Shown in pieces: positions 7,909 through 14,520 of a DNA stretch of 50,848 bases. The first letter of the stretch is position 1. The number at the start of each line of letters is the position of its first letter. A program made the translations under genes and the position numbers. The stretch is from a virus, in the IMG/VR virus record IMGVR_UViG_3300028829_005056, positions 1-50,848 of that record; one strand, written 5' to 3'. The notes under the pieces are model-generated. The model was not told where the DNA came from, searched no databases, and saw only the letters and a list, made by a program, of their open reading frames with translations.

Positions 7909-9630
7909 ATGGCAATAGTAGCAAGTGGATGGACAGTTACAAGAAGTACTGGAAATATAAGATATATAGGTGATGACCATGATGGTGCTGAACCGTCTTA
8001 CGCAACTGTGATTGAATTTCACAGATGGTTACAAGATTTAGCAGATGATGCAACCTCAAGTGGAGATGATGAGTTAGATATCACAGATGAGGACCCATCT
8101 AGACGTTCTACCGATAACATTATCACAATGTTAGGAAATTATAACATTGATGCAAACGCAGCAGAACATCTTTATGATGGTTCTATTATTCAAGCATCTG
8201 GTGCTGATATCTGGGATGGTATTGTAAACTTCGGTAACGCTGATGTACAGATTCAATTAATCCAAAATGGTGGTGTTGTTACTGATGATTGGTGGAATTT
8301 TGCTGGAGGTGGTTTAAATGCAGATTCAGCACAGGGTATTTCTCACAGATTCATGGTTAAAACTAGAACTTCTGGTGTTGATATTGATGGTAGACGTTTA
8401 ATTGGTACTACTAGACAATTTAGTAAAACATATTCTGAGTTCTCAATTAACGGTACTTCTCGTGGTAACAACGTATTAGCCCTATCTAATTCTGATGACC
8501 TTAACAATACAACAACAGCAACTACAGTTTCTGCACTTACAATTTCAAATACAACAGAGGGTTATATTGGTCTTGATGTTAATAATAACGGTGCTGATGA
8601 ATACTACTATTCTCAATGGGATGTTAATAAACCAACAAATTCTATTAATGATTTTTATGAATATGCAAAATATATAACTCGTGATGGTTCATCCGATACA
8701 ATTTATGGTTTAAATGGGGAGTTATTTAGAGGAATAACACACCAAGTACAAATTGACACTCCAACAGGTACATTCAATGCTTTTGAACCTATATCATGGA
8801 CTGGTGGAACTGGTCAAATGTTAGCGATAGATAGTCCAACAGCTGGAACTAATTTGTGGATGCAAATATTAACAGGTGTTATACCAACAGATGGTGATGT
8901 CATTACTGGTGATACTTCTACAGCAACAGCAACAATGGATACAACAATTATTGAGCGTTCGATTTCAGTACCATTTGTTGGTCAGTCTACGGGTTCTGCG
9001 ATTATTGGTGCTTACGGTTTAGGTATCGAGACTGATGATTTAACCAACTCTGATACATTGTTTGATTTAACTAACACGTCTGTTACTCCACCGAACAATG
9101 TAAGCTTTAGTGTGGCTGGATTAATTGATGGAGAAGATAGAGTACTTGTTGCTCCTTGGGATGGTATTTCAACTGATGCTGAGTCTAACCCAGCAATTGA
9201 CCAAGACCAATTAACACTAAGTGGTTCTTTAACTACTGACAATATAACAACTGTTAAGGTTTCTACTCAAATACCTACTGACACACCGTCAAGTGGTACA
9301 ATTAGAGTTCTTGATGATAATGGATTTGATAGAAGATTGGAATATTCTAGTTATACTGGACCAGATTTCGCAATTACATCTACAGATGGACAAGAAGACT
9401 TTGCTGGTGTTAATGCAACCGATGGTAATGATGTTTACATCACTTATTTAGATTTATTAGCTTCTAATACTGGTGGTACGGAAACATTTACTGGAGTATA
9501 TAGTACTGATAGAGATTTAGTTGTAATTGTTAGAGATGGTGGAGTTACACCAATTAAGCAGTTCATTACATCGGCTACGTTCAGTTCCTCAGATAGTTCG
9601 GTAACTGCGATTAGAACAACCGATTTATAA
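7909..9630 (+). CDS. Large beta-rich virion protein, probable fibre or decoration
   Basis: A 573-residue Ser/Thr/Asp/Gly-rich protein with no signal peptide. It begins with a strand (IVASGWTVTRSTGNIRYIGDD), then a helix (IEFHRWLQDLADDA). Further on it has many short strands and a segment GGLNADSAQGISHRFMVKTR. Proteins with this start and composition are common in marine tailed phages as structural proteins of uncertain position. No enzymatic motif is seen. The next gene starts 11 bases after the stop, and the four genes to 13222 probably share transcription, with a secondary start at 11687. Confidence 0.6.
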   Translation: MAIVASGWTVTRSTGNIRYIGDDHDGAEPSYATVIEFHRWLQDLADDATSSGDDELDITDEDPSRRSTDNIITMLGNYNIDANAAEHLYDGSIIQASGADIWDGIVNFGNADVQIQLIQNGGVVTDDWWNFAGGGLNADSAQGISHRFMVKTRTSGVDIDGRRLIGTTRQFSKTYSEFSINGTSRGNNVLALSNSDDLNNTTTATTVSALTISNTTEGYIGLDVNNNGADEYYYSQWDVNKPTNSINDFYEYAKYITRDGSSDTIYGLNGELFRGITHQVQIDTPTGTFNAFEPISWTGGTGQMLAIDSPTAGTNLWMQILTGVIPTDGDVITGDTSTATATMDTTIIERSISVPFVGQSTGSAIIGAYGLGIETDDLTNSDTLFDLTNTSVTPPNNVSFSVAGLIDGEDRVLVAPWDGISTDAESNPAIDQDQLTLSGSLTTDNITTVKVSTQIPTDTPSSGTIRVLDDNGFDRRLEYSSYTGPDFAITSTDGQEDFAGVNATDGNDVYITYLDLLASNTGGTETFTGVYSTDRDLVVIVRDGGVTPIKQFITSATFSSSDSSVTAIRTTDL

Positions 9631-9641
9631 GAATATTACAT

Positions 9642-10073
9642 ATGGCTGGTATTGTATTTTATTTTGAAGATAATGATACAGATGTATGGTCTGGTAGAAG
9701 AATAGACCTTGATGTGTGGAACTACAACTGTAAAATTGGTGGAATAACCAAGGCAATTGTAGTTAATAAAACTAGTGAAGACTTAATAACATTTGATAGT
9801 AATATGGATGTTACCTTTATGGACAACATGCCAACATTAAGTGGAACAGTTGCACAACTTGTTACACCAACAGAGGTTTCTGGAACTACTTCATTGTGGG
9901 AATTCGACCATCAAGTTGATTGGTATGTATTTGGACCAGCTGGTGGTTGGGGTGGTAATCATTTTGGTGATATACTACTTACTATACCAGAAACTACTAG
10001 TGTTTATCACCATTCGGTTTTCGTAGGAGCAACAATAATGTTTCATAGAGATAGTATAATAAATGATTTATAA
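9642..10073 (+). CDS. Unknown structural protein
   Basis: A 143-residue protein with an N-terminal strand (GIVFYFEDNDTDVWSG), a RRIDLDVWNY segment and several aromatic strands. It is soluble and acidic. I cannot name a family, although similar small proteins lie beside fibre genes in other marine phages. The gene starts 11 bases after the preceding stop, and its own stop overlaps the next ATG in TAATG. Given this packing it probably acts with its neighbours in a fibre or decoration complex. Confidence 0.55.
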   Translation: MAGIVFYFEDNDTDVWSGRRIDLDVWNYNCKIGGITKAIVVNKTSEDLITFDSNMDVTFMDNMPTLSGTVAQLVTPTEVSGTTSLWEFDHQVDWYVFGPAGGWGGNHFGDILLTIPETTSVYHHSVFVGATIMFHRDSIINDL

Positions 10074-11650
10074 TGGCAGTAACGTTAATTGGCGAAATAG
10101 TAAACAGTTGTGATGCAGTAACTGGATTCAACCTAGGTAATATATCTGGGGATGATGATTTCGTTGAAGGAACTGGTGCTATAGGTCTTAAGATTTCAGC
10201 TACTTATTCAGAGTTATATACAACTACACTTGGGGCAACAGCACCTTATGATTTTTCTGTAGGTGGTGGAGAAGAAGGATATCATTATATTTTATGGTTT
10301 AATAGTAAATTAGCTATTCCAGCTACTGGTGGTTTTAGATGTATCATGGGGAATGGTACTGATAGAGCGGAGTGGAATGTAGACCCAACTGGTTTTTATA
10401 AAGGTGGGTTTAATACAAGAATAATTGACCCAACAAGAGATTTTGACACAATTACTACTGGTACATGGACATTAGCTGGTAATCCAGCACAATTAACCAA
10501 TGTTACGCAGATGGGTGGTGGTATAGAGTGTACACCGTCTATTATGGGTAACTTCAACTCTGGACAGCTTGACCAAATGACTATTGGGTTAGGGTTAAGG
10601 GTTGATGCTGGTACAATTGGTACACCTAATACATTTGAAACAGTTAGAGCGGCTGATGAAGATACAGCATATTATGGATGGTGGTCATCATCAAATGGTG
10701 CTATTATTTCTAAAGGTAAATTATTTATTGGTCCATCGACTGGTTCGGCAACATCGGTATTTACTGATTCAGCATTTAAAGTTATATTCGCCAATGAACT
10801 TGTAGGGACTGATTTTTATGAAATCAACACTAGAGGTGCTGGTACAGATGTTACGTGGGAACTTGCATCAATATCTTCTGCGGATTCAACACTTGTAAGA
10901 TGGGGACTTACTGTTGACTCAACAACCAATACTTTTTCAGATACCAATGGTGTATGGACGGGTGCTAATACCATTTCATTACAAAGTTCTGCTGGATTTA
11001 CTGGTACAACCTTCATTGATTGTGATAAAATATTACAAAGTGGTGCGACATTGGATGGAATTACCGTCTTAGCGGCTAATACAGCTGATGGTGTTGCGTT
11101 TATCGAATCTGATGACCCAAGTAATATTAGAAATTCAGAATTTACATTCTCAGATGGACATGCCATTGAAATTACCACAACTGGTACATCAACTTTTGAT
11201 GGTAATGAATTTATTGGTTATGGGGCTACTGGTTCTACTGATGCAGCTATTTATAATAATTCTGGTGGTCTTGTTACATTAAACTTATTAAACGTAACAG
11301 GGGTACCAACAGTTAGAAATGGTGCTGGGGCATCAACAGTTGCTGAAATTACAACGACTGTTAAGATTACTGCGTTGGATGCTGCTGATAGTGCGGTTAT
11401 AGAAGGGGCTAGAGTATTGGTACTTGCAGATACTGGTGGTGATTTAGCTGTAGATACTGTAATTTTAGATGATGTGACCAACGCAAGTGGTATTCTACAA
11501 GATACTGGGTTTAACTATACTAACCCACAACCAGTGAAGGGTAGAATTAGAAAAGGAACCAACACACCATTATATAAAGAGTCACCTATTACTGGTTCAA
11601 TACTAGCTACAGGGTTAGATTTAACTGTGTTTCTAGTGTCTGACGAATAA
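10073..11650 (+). CDS. Fibre-like protein with a beta-helix-type region
   Basis: A 525-residue protein. Residues about 1-290 are beta-sandwich-like, with ATGGFRCIMGNGTDRAEWNV. Residues about 300-420 show the short-strand rhythm of right-handed beta-helices (FIDCDKILQSGATLDGITVL, then IRNSEFTFSDGHAIEI, then STFDGNEFIGYG). The last 100 residues form a compact domain, probably Ig-like, with GARVLVLADTGGD and a final PLYKESPITGSI motif. Beta-helices in this position typically bind or degrade surface glycans. No catalytic residues can be assigned, so receptor binding versus structural scaffold stays open. Confidence 0.6.
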   Translation: MAVTLIGEIVNSCDAVTGFNLGNISGDDDFVEGTGAIGLKISATYSELYTTTLGATAPYDFSVGGGEEGYHYILWFNSKLAIPATGGFRCIMGNGTDRAEWNVDPTGFYKGGFNTRIIDPTRDFDTITTGTWTLAGNPAQLTNVTQMGGGIECTPSIMGNFNSGQLDQMTIGLGLRVDAGTIGTPNTFETVRAADEDTAYYGWWSSSNGAIISKGKLFIGPSTGSATSVFTDSAFKVIFANELVGTDFYEINTRGAGTDVTWELASISSADSTLVRWGLTVDSTTNTFSDTNGVWTGANTISLQSSAGFTGTTFIDCDKILQSGATLDGITVLAANTADGVAFIESDDPSNIRNSEFTFSDGHAIEITTTGTSTFDGNEFIGYGATGSTDAAIYNNSGGLVTLNLLNVTGVPTVRNGAGASTVAEITTTVKITALDAADSAVIEGARVLVLADTGGDLAVDTVILDDVTNASGILQDTGFNYTNPQPVKGRIRKGTNTPLYKESPITGSILATGLDLTVFLVSDE

Positions 11651-11686
11651 AAACTCAATAACCTATACTTATTACATCAATTCTGT

Positions 11687-11694
11687 ATATTTAT
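11687..11694 (+). promoter_or_regulatory. RTATTTAT motif before the 11715 gene
   Basis: ATATTTAT followed by TAGTATAAATAA, 20 nt before the ATG at 11715, in a 64-bp gap that contains no gene. Confidence 0.45.
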
Positions 11695-11714
11695 TAGTAT
11701 AAATAAATTTTAAT

Positions 11715-11951
11715 ATGGATGATGCAAGTAAAGAAATCGAAAATTTAGCAATTAAAGAAACTGCTGGTTATAAAAATTTAATAGCCATTAGAGATTATAG
11801 TGTTAAAACTAGAGACATGTTTAGGGAGATACAAAAGGAAAATAAAATTTACAAGGACCAAGTCTTAGAACAAGGGAAGGTACTTGAATTATTAAAGAAA
11901 CAAATTCAGCATCTACAAATTAAAACACAAGGTAATAAAGCAACTGGATAA
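11715..11951 (+). CDS. Small coiled-coil protein
   Basis: A 78-residue, highly charged protein that is almost entirely helical. The stretch from about residue 25 to 70 has heptad-like spacing of Leu, Ile and Val (IQKENKIYKDQVLEQGKVLE, then LLKKQIQHLQI). No family is recognised. Its stop overlaps the ATG of the next fibre gene by one base (TAATG), so it may be made in a fixed ratio with that fibre and could be a trimerisation or chaperone partner. That role is inference from gene order. Confidence 0.6.
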   Translation: MDDASKEIENLAIKETAGYKNLIAIRDYSVKTRDMFREIQKENKIYKDQVLEQGKVLELLKKQIQHLQIKTQGNKATG

Positions 11952-13222
11952 TGCTAACAATAGATTGGTTAACTAAGGTAATTTTTGTTCCGAAAAGTTA
12001 TACCCAATTTGTGAGTGCAAGCCCTTTTGAGATTAGACAGTTAGATATCGATGTTTTTAGACTAGATTTAAGAGCTATCGAAGCTGATAATTTCGGTATT
12101 GTAAATGAAAGGACTCATACTCATAACACAACAGTAACTGTTGGTGGTGTAACCTTAGCGAGAGTAATTAATATAGTCAACGGTTATACTGTAACCTTTG
12201 AAGACGCACCTTATGGTGTAAACTTAGCTGGTGCCAACTCGAATATAGCCGATGTTACCAATCTTAATCAAGTTCAAATACGTTCAGCTAACTCAGCTGG
12301 TTTAACATATTCTAAACAAATTAATGACCAATCATTTACCAATGGTCGTGTATATATCAATGTTGAGGGTGGATTGAGTGGTATACAATTCCCAAGAGGT
12401 AGTTTAACAGACCCAACTAATAATTGGTCGGATGCTCATACTATTGCGGATAATACAGTACTTAATGGGTATGAATTAAATGGTGCATTAGTTTACACTG
12501 ATTCAACACCAATGACCGATTCACATATTATTTCTAAAACACCATTGACCTCTAGTATAGAGTTTGATGGAAGAAGTATATCTGGCTCAACTTTTGCTGG
12601 ATTGACATTGTTTGGTGAGGTAGAAGGTTCAGCAACATTTAAAGATTGTGTTTTAGGTACCGCTACAAGTGGGTTAACTGGTTTTGAGGGGTTTGCCTCT
12701 AATTGTGGTTTTATTGGTTCGTTATCACTTAGTTCTGGTTCAAGTGAAAATATTATTTTTAATAATTGTATTTCTTTAGTGGCTGGTAGTGAAAAACCAA
12801 TATTGGATTGTAATAATACTAGTTCTGATATTCATATTAGAAATTATACTGGTGGTTTAGATGTGAGAAACTTCACAACATCTGGGGCTTCAATGTCAAT
12901 TGATGTAATAGCTGGTGAGATATTAATAGACTCTACTTGTACTGAGGGTACTATTGTTGTAAGGGGTGTGGCACGTTTAGAGGATAATAGTGGACCAAAT
13001 TGTAATGTGGTAGTAGAAGGTCTCCTAGATTCAGTTAATTTAAGTGGTGCAACAGGTTTAAGTGGTGCAACCATAACAGATATCACAAACCTTGTGTGGG
13101 ACACACTTAGTGCTGGTAATGTAGATGCTGGAACCTTTGGTAAAATAATGGCTGATTTATTAACCAAAGCAAATGAAGAACAACATATATTAAATGTTCA
13201 CACTGAAATGTTAAAAGATTAA
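11951..13222 (+). CDS. Tail fibre/host-specificity protein with beta-helix
   Basis: A 423-residue protein. The N-terminus (LTIDWLTKVIFVP, then SPFEIRQLDIDVFRLDLRAI, then TTVTVGGVTLARVINIVNGY) is a widespread phage virion-attachment domain that I recognise from many tailed phages. Residues about 190-370 have beta-helix rhythm (FKDCVLGTATSGL, IIFNNCISLVAGS). The C-terminus, DTLSAGNVDAGTFGKIMADL, is another recurring motif of these proteins, followed by a short helix. It is the last fibre gene before the patatin, which starts 3 bases after the stop. Substrate or receptor cannot be read from the sequence. Confidence 0.7.
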   Translation: MLTIDWLTKVIFVPKSYTQFVSASPFEIRQLDIDVFRLDLRAIEADNFGIVNERTHTHNTTVTVGGVTLARVINIVNGYTVTFEDAPYGVNLAGANSNIADVTNLNQVQIRSANSAGLTYSKQINDQSFTNGRVYINVEGGLSGIQFPRGSLTDPTNNWSDAHTIADNTVLNGYELNGALVYTDSTPMTDSHIISKTPLTSSIEFDGRSISGSTFAGLTLFGEVEGSATFKDCVLGTATSGLTGFEGFASNCGFIGSLSLSSGSSENIIFNNCISLVAGSEKPILDCNNTSSDIHIRNYTGGLDVRNFTTSGASMSIDVIAGEILIDSTCTEGTIVVRGVARLEDNSGPNCNVVVEGLLDSVNLSGATGLSGATITDITNLVWDTLSAGNVDAGTFGKIMADLLTKANEEQHILNVHTEMLKD

Positions 13223-13225
13223 GAT

Positions 13226-14227
13226 ATGAGTAAGAAAGCAATCGTAATAAGTGGTGGTGGTGCTAAGGGTGCCTTTGCTGGTGGTATTGTTGATTACTTA
13301 ACAACGAAGAATAAAAAAGACTACGATATGTATGTCTCATCATCAACAGGTACACTTGTACAATTAATTGCATCAACAGGTAATATCCCTAAATTAAAAG
13401 AGGGTTATACAACAGTTACAAATGAAAAAATTTGGAAGGTTAATCCATTTAAGCTTGTTAAAAACAAGAATGGTAAGGTTAAAACTGAACTTAGTTGGTT
13501 TAGAGTAATCAGAAATTTATTACCATCATATAAATTTAAAAAGAAAAAGGGATTTCCTTGGTTTACAATTAAAAAATTTGAAGGTGGAATTTCATTTGGT
13601 GATTCTAGTAATCTATTGTCACTAATAAAAGAATTCATGTCTCAGAAGGAATATCTATTTGTTAAAGAAGAATTAGAAAAGGAATTAATTGTTTGTACTG
13701 TAAACGCAACACTTAAACAAGTGGAATATAAGTCTTCTATGAATTGGGGTTATGATGATTTCTGTGAATGGACACAAGCATCTTGTAGTGCATATCCATT
13801 TATGAGTCCAGTACTTAAGAACGATTATCAATACATTGATGGTGGTATCCTTGAAACAGTTCCAATTCAAGAAGCTATAAATAGAGGTGCAACAGAGATT
13901 GATATTATAATATTAAAGGAAGAAAACCCAAAATTTGAAGTTGAGTATATGAGGAATTTATTACATGGTATCCTTACTGAGATAGATATGATGCATTATG
14001 AATTATCCAAAGACGATATTCAAATTGGTAAACTTAAGGCTAAACTAGATGATGTTACACTTAATTTTTATTACACTCCAAGGAAATTAACGAATAATAG
14101 TTTGATGTTTGATAAAGAAGTTATGACGGAATGGTGGGAAGAAGGGTATTTATATGCGAAGGGTAAGAACTTTAAATCTTACTATTTGAAGAAGGGAAGA
14201 AAGGCTAAGTTTATAAAGAAAGTTTAA
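13226..14227 (+). CDS. Patatin-like phospholipase
   Basis: A 333-residue patatin-family acyl hydrolase. The oxyanion motif GGGAKG is at residues 10-15, the nucleophile segment SSSTG at 38-42 (Ser40), and the catalytic Asp in DGG at about 205-207, giving the Ser-Asp dyad. The usual GxSxG has Ser instead of the first Gly. The C-terminal 100 residues are basic (KKGRKAKFIKK at the end). There is no signal peptide or membrane helix, so it acts in the cytoplasm or as a virion component. It follows a tail fibre gene by 3 bases and so is co-expressed with structural proteins. Possible roles: attack on host membrane lipids at lysis or entry, or processing of an acyl substrate. Confidence 0.88.
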   Translation: MSKKAIVISGGGAKGAFAGGIVDYLTTKNKKDYDMYVSSSTGTLVQLIASTGNIPKLKEGYTTVTNEKIWKVNPFKLVKNKNGKVKTELSWFRVIRNLLPSYKFKKKKGFPWFTIKKFEGGISFGDSSNLLSLIKEFMSQKEYLFVKEELEKELIVCTVNATLKQVEYKSSMNWGYDDFCEWTQASCSAYPFMSPVLKNDYQYIDGGILETVPIQEAINRGATEIDIIILKEENPKFEVEYMRNLLHGILTEIDMMHYELSKDDIQIGKLKAKLDDVTLNFYYTPRKLTNNSLMFDKEVMTEWWEEGYLYAKGKNFKSYYLKKGRKAKFIKKV

Positions 14228-14376
14228 TGCTCACCATATATGTCATTAGGTTTTTTACATTGTTCTTTAATAATCTTCTCTACAAATGCAAACATCTTAA
14301 GACCGTTCTCTTCACAATAGTCTTTTAATATTTTATGCGTATTAGGCGTTATTTTAAGGTTTTTAGTGCGTTTCAT
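14224..14376 (-). CDS. Small ribbon-helix-helix-like DNA-binding protein
   Basis: A 50-residue gene on the minus strand, with ATG complementary to 14374-14376 and TAA at 14224-14226. The sequence begins MKRTKNLKITPNTHKILKDY, continues with CEENGLKMFAFVEKII, and ends in GEH. A short basic strand followed by two helices is the ribbon-helix-helix (Arc/MetJ/CopG-like) pattern, and the length suits the fold. Its 3' end overlaps the convergent patatin gene by four bases. Two perfect inverted repeats lie immediately upstream, between it and the tail sheath gene, as expected for an autoregulated repressor. DNA binding is inferred; it is the only leftward gene between 2995 and the right end. Confidence 0.7.
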   Translation of the reverse strand: MKRTKNLKITPNTHKILKDYCEENGLKMFAFVEKIIKEQCKKPNDIYGEH

Positions 14377-14392
14377 TAGTCATTTATATATA

Positions 14393-14423
14393 AGTATGAC
14401 AAAAGGTAGAAAAAAGTCATACT
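14393..14423. promoter_or_regulatory. Inverted repeat AGTATGAC/GTCATACT, possible operator
   Basis: Perfect 8-bp arms at 14393-14400 and 14416-14423 with a 15-base spacer, 17 bp upstream of the small leftward gene's start. Position and symmetry suit a repressor binding site. It is not followed by a T-run, so it is not an obvious terminator. Confidence 0.5.
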
Positions 14424-14425
14424 AA

Positions 14426-14458
14426 TTATGGAGTATTCTACTCCATAAAAATTTTTTT
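14426..14458 (+). terminator. Ten-bp perfect hairpin with T-run: terminator or second operator
   Basis: Arms TTATGGAGTA (14426-14435) and TACTCCATAA (14439-14448) with loop TTC are followed by AAA and seven T. Rightward this could end transcripts from the patatin operon; as duplex DNA the core ATGGAGTA/TACTCCAT could be a repressor site. Both uses are compatible. Confidence 0.5.
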
Positions 14459-14471
14459 CAGTTTTTAAAAC

Positions 14472-14479
14472 ATATTTAT
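14472..14479 (+). promoter_or_regulatory. RTATTTAT motif before the tail sheath gene
   Basis: ATATTTAT, followed by TGTTAACGATAAG, 41 nt before the chosen sheath ATG at 14521 and just after the hairpin. Confidence 0.45.
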
Positions 14480-14520
14480 TGTTAACGATAAGAATAATAA
14501 ATTTAAAAACAAGAAATAAA

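Noticed and set aside
10816-11178. 120-residue minus-strand frame in a fibre gene
   Set aside because: Antisense to a gene with clear beta-strand repeats; composition is typical of a shadow frame.
14479-14520. Upstream in-frame start for the tail sheath
   Set aside because: It would place the start codon inside the promoter motif and add 14 residues absent from the family; the ATG at 14521 matches the usual sheath start.
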